From the NCBI GenBank assembly GCA_034440575.1, contig JAOTOL010001637.1, forward strand, positions 1,620,001 to 1,684,000: 64,000 bases of DNA, read 5' to 3'. The position numbers and the translations under genes were made by a program. The notes under the pieces are model-generated. The model saw nothing but the letters and a program-made list of their open reading frames with translations, ran no database searches and was not told the origin of the DNA. Shown one piece after another: positions 1 to 12,900 of the stretch (position 1 is its first letter; every line of letters starts with the position of its first letter). The DNA is from Imbricaverruca yamaguchii. Lineage: Eukaryota; Arthropoda; Thecostraca; Neoverrucidae.

Positions 1-190
1 TGAATTACATGGTCCCCGGCCCGACAATTTCGGCTCCCGTCGTGATTTTCACGAGCCACGGCACGACTTATTTGGCCCCAAGTGCAATTTTCAAAGTAAC
101 AGGTGCGAAATTTTGAACCACCCAGCGTTATTTTCAAGGGCTCCGGTCGGACTTCTTTTGGAGTCCCAGCGCGATTTCCAGGGACTCGGA
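1..190. repeat. Degenerate ~33-bp tandem repeat
   Basis: Short units of the form 'gccccagcgcgattttcagg' recur with heavy divergence. The same family appears again at about 5395-5515 inside MON1 intron 8. No gene is recognisable here. Confidence 0.5.
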
Positions 191-780
191 GGATGGGAAT
201 TACCTGAGAGTTGGCCAGTCATTTTGCAGTCGCTTCATTCCGTACAATTTCATACAATGCAGCAATCTTAACTCATCCAGAGTTACTGATGGAGGGGTGG
301 GAGACCCCTATTCCTCCCGCCGTTGGGCACATGGGAGCTTCCTCTTGCGCAAACCCCTGCTCCTACGTCGCTGATCGTGACGGTCGTCGCGAATTTCGCT
401 GCACATCCGGTGACGCCATCGCGAACAGGGCGGGAGCACCAGTCGGCGACTGCAGCGGCCGGCCACGCAGGGCGCACCGCCGGCCTGCACGCCAGACCCA
501 GGCAGTTCAGCACAGGAACGGTGACGCACGGCGCTGCTGCAGAGGCGTGGACGGTGCCGAGAGAGGGAGTGCGAACATTCCCCAGAAAAGGAAGCTAGAG
601 TGAGCGGAGTGAGCGGAGTGCCGCGGCCGGGACGTTATGGTTGGCCACTGAGTGTCATACTGAAGTGTGGCGACGGCGACCTAGTTCGATCTCGGAGGTA
701 CTCTGGGTGGCAGCAGACCCTGAGAGTGTCAGTGGGGAAAAATAAGTGCAAAATTTGGGAACAAGTAAAGAACTAATAGG
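191..780. other. GC-rich stretch without recognised gene
   Basis: Bases 320-610 are GC-rich and open in several frames on both strands, but none of the translations has a recognisable domain or good splice signals. It may be unique DNA downstream of MON1. I cannot support a gene. Confidence 0.4.
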
Positions 781-889
781 ATGTCTGACCAGCTAAGCCC
801 AACACAGGATCATACAAATTGCTTTCTTACTTTCTTTTTGCTTAATCGGTGTCATCCCAATCCAAGGCGAAGCAAATGGCACTTTTGGA

Positions 890-1660
890 GCGGCCATCTC
901 AGTTATCGTTGGGCTACCAACAGACCACCACCAATGCACATACCAGACCACGTCAACACACCACTACCAATACAGAAGCCAGACACCGTCAACATACCAT
1001 CAGACCACCACCAATGCACAAGCCATGCGTCACCGTCACCGACCCCATCAACACATCACCAGACCACCACCAAAGCACACACCAGACCCAGTCAACATAC
1101 CGCTAGACCTCCACCAAAACACATGCCAGACCCCGCTAACACACCACCACCAGACCTCCACCAAAACACATACCAGATCCAGCAAACGCATAGTCAGATC
1201 ACTACACCAATACACTACCAGACCTCAGCCAATACATCACCACACGCCACTCGCACTCGCACACGCACACGCACACGCACACACACACACAGCCACCAAT
1301 ACACATAGCGGACCATGCCAACACATATATCATTACATCAATACATTGCCAGACCACCCCCAATACAACGCCGCACGCAGCCTCTATTCATACCGCACCG
1401 CCACCAATACACATACCAGACCCCCGCCAATACATCGTCAGACCATAATCAACATACAATCAGACCACCACCAAAGCATCATCAGACTCCTCCCGCACAG
1501 ATCAGACCACCATCAAATAGAGCGTCACACCACCAGACACCGCTCGCACATGGAGCAGACCGCCACCAACACACCGTCAGACGATCACCAATACACAAAC
1601 CACACCCTCACTAATATAAAGTCAAATCACTACCAATACGCCGACCAGATCTAAGACAAT
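890..1660. repeat. Degenerate CA-rich minisatellite
   Basis: Units built on 'accagaccaccaccaatac' with a period of roughly 30 bp and many substitutions. It includes a short simple (CACACG)/(CA) run near 1251-1290. The open frames across it (up to about 200 codons, rich in T, H and P) follow from the repeat composition. Confidence 0.7.
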
Positions 1661-2690
1661 ATGTCAGAACACCACCGACACTACCAGATCTCGTCCGACT
1701 CCGATGATCCGCCTGATATAAGCACGGCACGCCATCTGCTCTCAAGAATCAAAACCAAATGCACCCATGGCTCTGAAGCACATTATCCAAATGCAAGCTG
1801 ATTGTTAAAAGAATGTACTAATCATTTTATTGTGTTAAGATGTTGAGGCTAATTATGTTGGATAGTGCCCCTGAAGGATGCATGGATCCCATGAATTGTC
1901 GACAGGACTGGACCGGGGTGCTCTTGAGCTTTGTGGTACACTTTTCCCGTAAGAGCATAAAGTACACGAGAGCGCAATATTCAGCCAAATAAATCCAATA
2001 ATCTTTCATAATCACTCAGAGGTAACACCAACAGGCTTACGTCATACTCATATATTAAATATGCGCACAGTAGACATTGAAAAACCCTTGTAACAATTGC
2101 GCAAAGCGCGCATACAAATGATTATGGACAACAGACAGTTGTACGATATGAACAGCTGCTTGTTTGGTATACCGAGGGGCATGACGGCAACTACACGCAG
2201 ATCGATTCCACTACCACACTCCACCTTCAATCTTCGCCAATAAAAGCATCACACTCTACCTGATTTGGTTTCGCCACATGGTCCACAAGTATTAGTCAAC
2301 CCCAGACCGAGGCCAATGCCTGTGGATGACAGAACGTGGTTCAACGTACCATACATACCACAGACATTCAGATATCACACATACACCAGCCGTCACGTAA
2401 CACCTCAGGTACCACAGGCACTGAGCGTACCTCGCATGCCGCTCTAGGTGAACCCTGTGCATCCACGGGACCAGATCCTGCATCACAGTGATACAAGTAC
2501 ATAATAGATGGGCAGAGTGGGCGTAAGAGGTGGGGTCAGCGCCACGGCTGAACAGCGGTCCCATCCAATACATAACACCAATACACAAACCCAGGTGATG
2601 TGGAGGGTGACCCGGACCGCCTGCCGTCGGCGGGGAGTGGGCGGGGAGTGGGCGGCCAGCCGCAGCCAGTTCACCCACCACGGCGCTTCC
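1661..2690. other. Unique sequence, nothing recognised
   Basis: No domain, tRNA or clear repeat is seen. On the minus strand an AATAAA hexamer lies near 1830, about 2 kb past the MON1 stop codon. It is the first canonical poly(A) signal I noticed in that direction, but its use is unproven. Confidence 0.35.
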
Positions 2691-2699
2691 TCAGTGAGG

Positions 2700-3835
2700 T
2701 GGAGATGCGAGCCGTCACCGGCCGGCCGCTCCGCCACTGTCGCTGCACCAACACGCGACACACCGACTAGCCGAGCGTCCAGCCGTGCCCCTGCGGCAGT
2801 ACCGGCCGCTCCGCCACTGTCGCTGCACCAACACGCGACACACCGACTAGCCGAGCGTCCAGCCGTGCCCCTGCGGCAGTACCGGCCGCTCCGCCACTGT
2901 CGCTGCACCAACACGCGACACACCGACTAGCCGAGCGTCCAGCCGTGCCCCTGCGGCAGTACCGGCCGCTCCGCCACTGTCGCTGCACCAACACGCGACA
3001 CACCGACTAGCCGAGCGTCCAGCCGTGCCCCTGCGGCAGTACCGGCCGCTCCGCCACTGTCGCTGTACCAACACGCGACACACCGACTAGCCGAGCGTCC
3101 AGCCGTGCCCTGCGGCACTACCGGCCGCTCCGCCACTGTCGCTGTACCAACACGTGACACGCCGACTAACGGAGCGTCCAGCCGTGCCCCTGCGGCAGTA
3201 CCGGCCGCTCTGCCACTGTCGCTGTACCAACACGTGACACGCCGACTAACGGAGCGTCCAGCCGTGCCCTGCGGCAGTGCCGGCCGCTCCGCCACTGTCG
3301 CTGTACCAACACGTGACACGCCGACTAGCCGAGCGTCCAGCCGTGCCCTGCGGCAGTACCGGCCGCTCCGCCACTGTCGCTGACGTGCCGCTGACTAACG
3401 AAGCGTCCAGCCGTGCCCTGCGGCAGTACCGGCCGCTCCGCCACTGTCGCTGCACCAACACGCGACACACCGACTAGCCGAGCGTCCAGCCGTGCCCTGC
3501 GGCAGTGCCGGCCGCTCCGCCACTGTCGCTGTACCAACACGTGACACGCCGACTAGCCGAGCGTCCAGCCGTGCCCTGCGGCAGTACCGGCCGCTCCGCC
3601 ACTGTCGCTGTACCAACACGTGACACGCCGACTAACGGAGCGTCCAGCCGTGCCCTGCGGCAGTACCGGCCGCTCCGCCACTGTCGCTGTACCAACACGT
3701 GGCACGCTGACTAACGAAGCGTCCAGCCGTGCCCTGCGGCAGTACCGGCCGCTCCGCCACTGTCGCTGCACCAACACGCGACACACCGACTAGCCGAGCG
3801 TCCAGCCGTGCCCTGCGGCAGTACCGGCAGCCGCA
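2700..3835. repeat. 80-bp GC-rich tandem array abutting the MON1 stop
   Basis: About 14 copies of an 80-bp unit containing 'gccgctccgccactgtcgct' and 'gagcgtccagccgtgcccct'. The five copies at 2735-3110 are almost identical; the copies nearer MON1 vary (CACGTG replaces CGCG, and one is shortened). The array ends within about 10 nt of the MON1 stop codon, so it probably falls in the MON1 3' untranslated region. Read on the minus strand, each unit holds 'TACTGCCGCAGG', close to the MON1 exon 9 acceptor 'TATTGCCGCAGG'. Confidence 0.9.
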
Positions 3836-3842
3836 TAAAACC

Positions 3843-3983
3843 CTAAAACACGGCCGAGCCGAGGATGAAGAGCTGCCGCTCGCGGTCCTTGATCCACCGC
3901 AGCAGCCGATTCATCTCGGTTATGGACGTCTGCTGTGTGACGTACGGCTCGAACACCGAGTACAGCTCGAAGCCCGGACTGAC
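3843..3983 (-). CDS. MON1: MON1 exon 9, terminal (residues 489-534 and stop)
   Basis: Acceptor TTGCCGCAG|GTCAGT, phase 0; TAG stop at 3845-3843. It encodes 'VSPGFELYSVFEPYVTQQTS' and 'LLRWIKDRERQLFIL', the conserved C-terminal end. The 80-bp array begins right after the stop. Confidence 0.95.
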   Translation of the reverse strand, partial: VSPGFELYSVFEPYVTQQTSITEMNRLLRWIKDRERQLFILGSAVF

Positions 3984-6900
3984 CTGCGGCAATACAGGCA
4001 AGGATACACATCGGCACCGACCGAAAGGACGGAGCATCTTAAAACTGGTGCTCTTCCCATGGTGAAATCTGACACCCCGCCATGCATTTTCGGTATCGTA
4101 CACCCAAAGAACAGCCAGCTAACAGATGGTCCAGTGCGACACCTACCCGGTCGGCTGCGGGTCAGATCCTGGTGTCACGCACTCCAGGATGGACGACCTC
4201 CGTCGGGTTAGGACTTTCACGCATTATACAACATAGAACACATAACTCACGAACGAAGCTATATTTTGTGCTCATTTCGTGACTGCTGAAATACATCATC
4301 GCAGGGGGATCAGCCTACCAAAAGCGTTACGATCGGGCCGGCCTCTCGAGTTGGTTGTGTTTTACCATCAGCTGGATAAATATTAGTTCTTCCAACGGGT
4401 CCACACGAAATTACCGAAGAAGCATGACCGCATGAATTCAGAGCACCCGACGCCCAGATAAGCTCTCCGGCGTGTACATCACCCACTGGCAGATATAGGA
4501 AGTTCATCGGAACCATTCCACACTTGGATGACTGACTTTGGATCCCTGACTTTGAAATCGGGGAAAATATAAAACTATCCGATACACCGATGGATATGGA
4601 CGTTTGATCCAGCGGCGAAAAGGCGACCCAAATCCATCCCTTAGGTTTAACCAGTGGCGTTACAATTGGAAATGGGAGAGGAGATAACAACATCACCGGC
4701 GTGGGAAGAGATCTCGCTGGAAGCTGGCGAAAACACACGACAAACATTAGCGCTAACATCTACTTCTTCCTATACTTCTCCTTAGCATTCTTCATCCCTC
4801 CACCGCACCATCTGTGCACACCCCGACATCTGTCATTAGTGCAGTGGGACTAAGCCAGTCTACCGTTGCCAGCACAGAACAGCATACCCAGCATACCACT
4901 AACAGTGGACACAGCTTGCGCAGCCTACTACTAACGGAGAGGGACCTATGCTGGAGAACGCGCCCAACCTTGCAGTATCCAGTTCCCCAGTTCATGAGTG
5001 CAACCTCTGGGGGAGGGGACCATGGCTGTGGGAAGCATGTCCCTCCAATTTACGAAACGTGGCGATTTGTTCCCCTAATTTTTCGTGTCCCCAAGCATCA
5101 GTTACCGAAATACGTGGGCATGATCGTCGCAAAATTATACTTAATAATCTATAAGGTGAAATATTTATGCAAGAGAATCACCAAAAATACTAGAAGCCCT
5201 AGCCAATCAATACGTTTCGCAAGGACCACAATTTCTTTAAATTTCTGTTTCCAGCCCATTCTTGAATGTCAAAAACCTTGACCATCATCTGTTTTCGCTC
5301 GGGTGGGGAATTGTGCTTTGCGCGGCACAACATTTGCATTATCACAAGGGTTTACTCATCTTAGATTTCCTTCTCCCGCGCATAATTTTGTGTTATTTTC
5401 ATGGGCACCTGCACGACATTTCGCGGGCCCAATGCGATTCTTGATAGCCCCGGCGGGATTTTTAGGGAGCCTGGCGTAATATTTCCGAACCCCAGCGCGA
5501 TTCTTGGGGACCCCCAACTTCTCAGGGAAGGGGCGACTTCCCTCAATGCCCCGCTTCGGAACGCCACTGACGCAAGTCCATATTTACTGCGACAAACTCA
5601 TTGTCAAATATTTTATCTTATGCTACAAGACGGTAACGTTTTACGTGATTACAGCATTGCTCTATGGTAATTGTGAAAATTGGGCCCGCACATACGACAT
5701 ATAGTTACTGTTCATAGGCAGTATAAGGAGTGAAACTTGCTATTTTTGGCTGCACTATTTGAACCCAAGATATCGTTTTTAGCAATGGTAAATCTGACAA
5801 CCAAACCTTGAAAATGTATAAAAATGGCTTGAAGTGGCTATAATCCGAGGATATTTTTTTGGTGGTGGCTTACCAAAACGTACTTACCTTGCCAAAACAT
5901 ACCGCGTCCCTGGTTTGTCCCCCCCCCCCACCCACATAATTTCAAAACGTGGCTATACTTATGCCCCAGCCTGCCATTGTCAGTAAAAAGATGCCTACCT
6001 AACATGCAGCACCAAGAGATTTGGATGTACACATCCCGTCAGGATCAGTGAAAATTGATATACTTAGTCAATGAGGATGGGCAGAGGGGGACTCGTCCAG
6101 TCAGCCAGAGGGGCGGGCCATGCTCGATCTACCAATACAAGCGGAGATACTTATCCAGCCGAACGTTACCAGCGGAAAGGCACTTACCCAGCCTACCACA
6201 CCAGCGGACAGGGACTTACCCAGCCTACTACACCACCGTATAGGGACTTACCCAGCCTACCACACCAGCGGACAGGAACTTACCCAGCCTACTACACCAC
6301 CGGACAGGGACTTACCCAGCCTACCACACCAGCGGACAGGAACTTACCCAGCCTACTACACCACCGGACAGGGACTTACCCAGCCTACCACACCAGCGGA
6401 CAGGAACTTACCCAGCCTACTACACCACCGTACAGGGACTTTCCCAGCCTACCACACCAGCGGACAGGAACTTACCCAGCCTACTACACCACCGGACAGG
6501 GACTTACCCAGCCTACCACACCAGCGGACAGGAACTTACCCAGCCTACTACACCACCGGACAGGGACTTACCCAGCCTAGCACACCAGCGGACAGGGACT
6601 TACCCAGCCTACTACACCACCGGACAGGGACTTACCCAGCCGACGAGCACCTCATGGCTGCCGGCGTAGTAGAACGTCTTGAGTGGCCGCACCGGCGCGT
6701 GTATCCGGCCGTGCACAGTGTGGTAGAGCGCGTACAGGCGGCGGCGGCCCGTCTCACTGCCGTACACCACACCCACCGACGGACACGTGCTCTGCGCCGT
6801 CGACTTACACTTGTACATGAAGTGGCGCATGTTGACCACGCCTGTCAGGGAGGTGAGTGTCAGATGACAGGAGCACAGGACAGTGGTGAGGCGGCAGCGT

Positions 6901-9900
6901 ACAGCACACGGTGTGCTGTGGTCCGCTGCGCTGTGCTGTGCTGTGCTGTGTGGTGTGTGGTGTGTGGTGTGCTGCGGTGTGCTGTGGTGTGCTGTGCTGT
7001 GCTGTGATGTACTGTGGTGTGCTGTGTTGTGTTGTGTTGTTTTGTGTTGTGGTGTGATGTGGTGTGGTGTGGTGTGGTGTGGTGTGGTGTGGTGTGGTGT
7101 GGTGTGGTGTGGTGTGCTGTGCTGTGCTGTGGTGTGGGTGGTGTGCTGTGCTGTGGTGTTACGTGCCTATGATGGTGTGGTGTCGTGGTGTGCTGTGGTG
7201 TTGTACCGTAGTGGTGTGCCTATGATGGTGCGGTGCGATGACTCAGATCGGCCGTGGCGAACAGTAGCAGTCAGTCGCCATCAGCTAACGTTACTCATCG
7301 ATGCCATAGCTGGAAGATTCACCCTGTTCTATATATTGGCCAAACAGAGCATCATCATCCCGGGCAATTATCGAGTCCTTTTTTGTACAAAAGAATGGAT
7401 GGAATCATTTCTAAACTCCCAATTCGTTGTTGTATAGTAAGCATGCCCAAACTGACAGGAATTTACGAAAAATATGTCTTCTACGATTAAAACACGAATA
7501 AAAATACCTTCTGCGATCTGACATGACAAACAATTTTCCTCTCCAAACCCAGGATTCCAGAACATAAATCCAACCCAGATTATGACTCGGGCCAGCTGAT
7601 GTCATCGCTGGCAGCTCAGTCAACATCAGTTGGACATGCAGCATGTAGCCATCCGAGTTCAGTTTGGGTGGGCCTAGCGGACGATCTCCCTGTACTCTAC
7701 AGATACTCTACAGATGATTACCAATCAGTCTGATACTTAAGCAGTGTGGTTAGGGAGCAGTAATCAGTACCTGTGTCAGGGGTGGAGTAGTCTCCACTGG
7801 CTATTGAGGCAGCGATCTGCTTAGCGGCGCCGCTCTGCTCAATTTTCTGGATAAACAAAAGACAGTCACCACTCGCGAGTCCAATAGCTGGACAGCGAAC
7901 ACAGCACGAACACTAACTCATCACCGTGAACGGTGATCAAGCATGCGGGAAACGGCAAAACAGCGCGAAAATTTATCATTTCCACGCAACGCTGACGGAG
8001 ACAGTGCTAGTTGTTAGTCATGTCGGAGACAGTATCATGTCTTGGGCACATGCCATCACCTATATTGCCATGGTGCAGCCTACGATTTACCACGTTGAGA
8101 ACGGCGATGCAAGAGATCGCACGACCTCTCCTGCCCTCGGCAAATGTAATGCTATGGAGTCCACGGGCATTGGCGCACCTACACCCAAGGCCACCCGTCG
8201 AAGGAGGCGACATCATGGCTTCGACAAACACTGTCCAGACAAGAAATCCTGCACTTTCACTGGGAATAGCACACGGATATTATGTAAGATCATAGTTAAT
8301 GCCCATCACACAGTTCACAAGCAGAACAGTTCTTGTAATGCACATACGAATCTTGCAGCTTTGCAATGACCGTCTCAGGCCAGCGAAGTCCGCCTGTTTG
8401 TAATTAAAAGCGGTGGTCCTGGTGACGCAAAGGGATGCAGTGCTATGCATCCCTCATAATCGACACGTGGTTGGATTCGAAAACGCATTCGCCTTAGCAA
8501 GCTATGAGCTAACGAGTTGTGCAATAAGGGTAGGAAACCGAGCTCCCAGTGAACCAGTACCGGCGAACTGTGGGAATTCCGACACCGCAACGAACCATCG
8601 TCCACCTGATAGCGAAACACAAAGGCCACCCGGCAACCGGGCGACACCAAAAAAAAACCTCGGCCGACGCCGGCAGCAGTGGGTGGGGTAACGCGGGTGG
8701 ACACCGGACACTGTCGATGTCAGCTGACCTCAGCCATTGACCGTACCAACGTCCCTGAAGACAGTCGTTGGCCGGCGAAGAAGCGCCCGGTAGCGAGCCC
8801 TGAGAGCAGCCGGCTAGCCAAAAGAGAGCTAGTAGAAAATGGGGCGACATATCCAAAATACAGGAGACATTTTAAAGTTAATATTGATATCCCTATGATA
8901 TATTTTAGTATTGTGGGTTCATTAAAATTTAAATTCGAATACGTCCGATTTTGGGATTTTCAGATTATCTATCAGGTGTATTCCTTAACCGTCCCGTCTC
9001 GGGGGGGGGGGGAGGGAGGTCTTCGACCGCCACCCGTCAGGTTTTTCGTGCATAGTCAACGAACGGCGCGGGGCAGCACGCCCAAATTTGGCGTGTCTTT
9101 TCCCACATCAATTTCGCATGCTGTTTCAAAATTTTGAAGTCAGGTCATCTAGGGTCAACGAGTTAGTCAAGGTCAGGTGAGGTCACCTGCAAAAAAGTTC
9201 AACCAGTCATCACGCTTTAACGGATAGATATTTTAATGAAACTTTCAGCGTTTGCTTATCTTTAGGGATACAACAAAACGTACCAGCTGATTTTTTTCTT
9301 TCTTCGTTTTTGACTACATATCAATTTTGCGTATTTCCCAAATTGTAGTTCAAATAGAGAATTCTGGCTAAAGTAAGCATTTTTTTAGGGCAAGTTGACC
9401 TCGAACAACGCTTCTCGGTCTGCTCTACCCATTGGAAAAGGAAAATTAAAGAAAACCTGAAAACTGAAAATTTTGAAATTTCGAATTTTTTAAATAATTT
9501 GTTTGGGGGTAAAAAAATATAGCCCTGGTCGATTTCGCTGTCCTTTTCTCATTCCAAATAATTATTTTTTTCATATATCCCCCAAAATGAACTCCCCAGG
9601 GCCAAAAACATAATGTAAGTCATGAAAAGTCGTGAAAATCTAGCCCCCTGGTGACGTCACTTTTTGGGGAAAATTGTTTTGGGGGTGGACCCGGACCCTA
9701 CCCGTCGAGCGCTTTCCGAAGACGCCTGTTCCGCTTTCGTGCGATGCTTCGTTTGGATTTTAGAGGGGGTTACTAACCGCCCCCTCCCCCCGAGACGGGG
9801 TGTAATGATCTGACCGGAAAGAGGGCGCGGGTTAATGAAGTGCGTAAATAGGAATATATGGCAACTGGTCAGTTAGTTGGATATTTGGGCTTTCGGGCGC

Positions 9901-12900
9901 ATCGACCAGAGTTCATCATTCGCGCCCACTATATGGCAACTGGTGTGTCCGAATAATTGACATGGTAAGTGCGGTTCAGAACTGCGCTCCGGCCATTATC
10001 TCGATAGCTACCATGTACTTTGGCGGAAATCAAGCACTTCATAATGCCTATTGACAGGTAAAGTGCAAGCATATTTTTTCCTGGATATAAACTAGTCTAA
10101 ACTATATCTGTTCCATGGATGCCTGGATGCCTAGAACGTGTTTCAATAGCATGGTCTGATATACATAGGGAAAACTGTTCGGTAACGGTTTCCTGACGCA
10201 TTGCTTTTCTGTCACTGACTTGTCCGTTTAATCCAGCTTAAGCCAGCTCAAGCGACTTTGAGAGTTCCTAGCCGGTTGAAAGTGAAAACCTGACTTGTCA
10301 TAGGAAATATTACAATTTGCAGATAATTTAGGAGTTATCTGACGATCAGGATACACGGGGCATATCCTGAGATCATTAATGTATTCCATAGTCAGGCACA
10401 CCCTCAAAATTTAGAGTTGTAGGCTCATCTGAGGGGAACAACTGAAATACATAACGGAGAATAGGCGTATGCATAACTGGAATGGCCGACTTCCCGGTAC
10501 CCGTTCGTATTCGGAGCCAATATACACATTCCACGTGAATACAATAGCTGGTGTTGGCCTGTATGGCACGAATCGGTCGGAGTAGGTCATGGTAGGTCAC
10601 GACAGATCACCCAACCGGCACTCTATTCGACATTGAAACCCAACTAGTTTTGTAGCAGTTTACTGGCTATCCGGACTTCAGGCTGTACCGAATAGAACGG
10701 CGCTATTGTGTGCACCAGGGAGCGACCATCAGAAACATTTCATTCGAAGAAAACCTCCAGCAGGCCGTTGTGACAAGGATCAAAGAGAGCGGGACAGTCT
10801 GGCTGGGGCCGATGATCACAATCCGTACTTACAGTCAGGTCGATAAGATCGCGGGCCACCACCTTCGCAACCACGGACAAATATCCTAAAATTACAACTA
10901 TACAAGGACCAGGGATGCAGTTTTTTCCTCTACCACCCGAATATCCCGCAGTAAATGTTTTTTTTTTGTGATTGCAGGGCAGGCACCCGAACCAGCGGGG
11001 TAATCACCACATGTTCCGCCCCAGCATGCGCCATGCACAGGCAAGTTCCCAGTCGGTACCGGTCGGGACATGACCGACCTCGGCACCGTCTGCCGCTGGC
11101 GACTGACCTCCGTTATTTTCGACTTGGCCTGGGCGAGCGCGTGAAACGTTTCCCGGTCGGCGGTGAGTAGCACCAGGCAGGCCGGGCACACGTCCGATAT
11201 GTAGCTCACGTAAGCGTACATGAACCCGCTGGAAAATGCACACGGGCGGTCCGCTCAGCGGGCGGCCGGACCCACCGTTCGGCACACCACAACCATCTCA
11301 CCACATTGCCACAGCCACCGCACTCCACAGCCACGACCCCAGATACCAGCCGGTGTGCTGAACCAGATAAGAGTTAAAGTTGCGTTAGATATCAGGTATC
11401 GAAAGTTGTTGGTAGTTTTACTTGTCTGTTTAACAATTTTCAATCCAATCGATATGTGCATTCTTAAATTATCCTGTGACGAAAAATGACGAAAGGGGTT
11501 TCCGGAGAAACATGAAATGCACTAATTGTGGCACTGGTTACCTTCAGTGTCATTCACAGCCATACTTGCCAAAAGCACGGTTGTACAAAAGAAAGGAACA
11601 GTCTAGCCATACGTGGGACTTACTGGTTCAGCTCGCATCTGATCAGCTCATCTGACGGGGACGGCCGATTCACGTCAGCCGCACAGGCACCAAGTACGTC
11701 TGCCTAACGACAACTGGCTCAATGCCAACCGTACATGCACCAAGTACGTCTGCCTAACAACTGGTTCAATGCCAACCGTACATGCACCAAGTACGTCTGC
11801 CTAACGACAACTGGCTCAATGCCAACCGTACATGCACCAAGTACGTCTGCCTAACGACAACTGGCTCAATGTGAGAAGCACAGGCACCAAGCACGTCTGC
11901 CTAACGACAACTGGCTCAATGTGAGGCACACAGGCACCAAGCACATCTGCCTAACGACAACTGGCTCAATGTGAGCCGCACAGGCGCCAAGCAATCCTGC
12001 CTAACCACAACTGGCTCAATGTCAGCCGCACGACACGAAGTACGTCTGACTAGCACAACTGAATGTATAAAACCTGACACCAGTGTCACAGCGTAGGACC
12101 GTTGCAAAACGTCCGCCTAGTGATTAGATACCCACGTGCCCGAGAGTGACACACGAGTGATCAGAGGAGGGATTTGATGGGCGGCTGAACACATGGTAGG
12201 ACGGTATGGGGCAGAACGCGACTGAATAAACGGATACTTGTGATTCATATCCTGCGGTCTGATTTGCACTGGATACTTTTTTCAGCTTCTTTTGGCCTGT
12301 TTCAGGAGAGAAACGCTTTTACAAGGATAAAACTACTTGCAGCTTGCACGGTTGGAGGAGAGGAAAAGTCAAAGCTTCGGGAAAGAGAAAGGATACATGG
12401 GGAGAAAGAAGGCAAGTGACGGCGCTACATGCATGACAAAAAGATTTGGCTGCAGATTACATGACATCTCACACAAACACCAGAAGTGGTGTACCTTAGT
12501 AACATTATCGAGCGAGGAACAATTCGACAGATACATTACATTAGGGCCATCAATGCTTCGTGAAGACGACCCACAGCACATGTGTCTGGCATCAGCCCGC
12601 CGACCGACCTGGCGTCGAACTTTGGCAGGCAGATGGGGATCCAGCCCTCGACCGTTTTGAAAGACTCGGTGGAAGAGACGATGTTGCATACGATGTGGTA
12701 GTCAATAGGGTGGAGGTAGTGTGAGCGGATGCGGACCAGCGCGATCAGCCGGTCCCCCGAGATGAGCAACGCGAACACCAGCTCCTGTTGGCAGGGCGGT
12801 TGCTGTGGGGCGGGTCCTGCGCTCTCTGCCCAAGGCACACGTTCTGTTACACCAATTATCGGTTGTCACGCATCGTTTCAGGACACACGAGTGGCCACCT

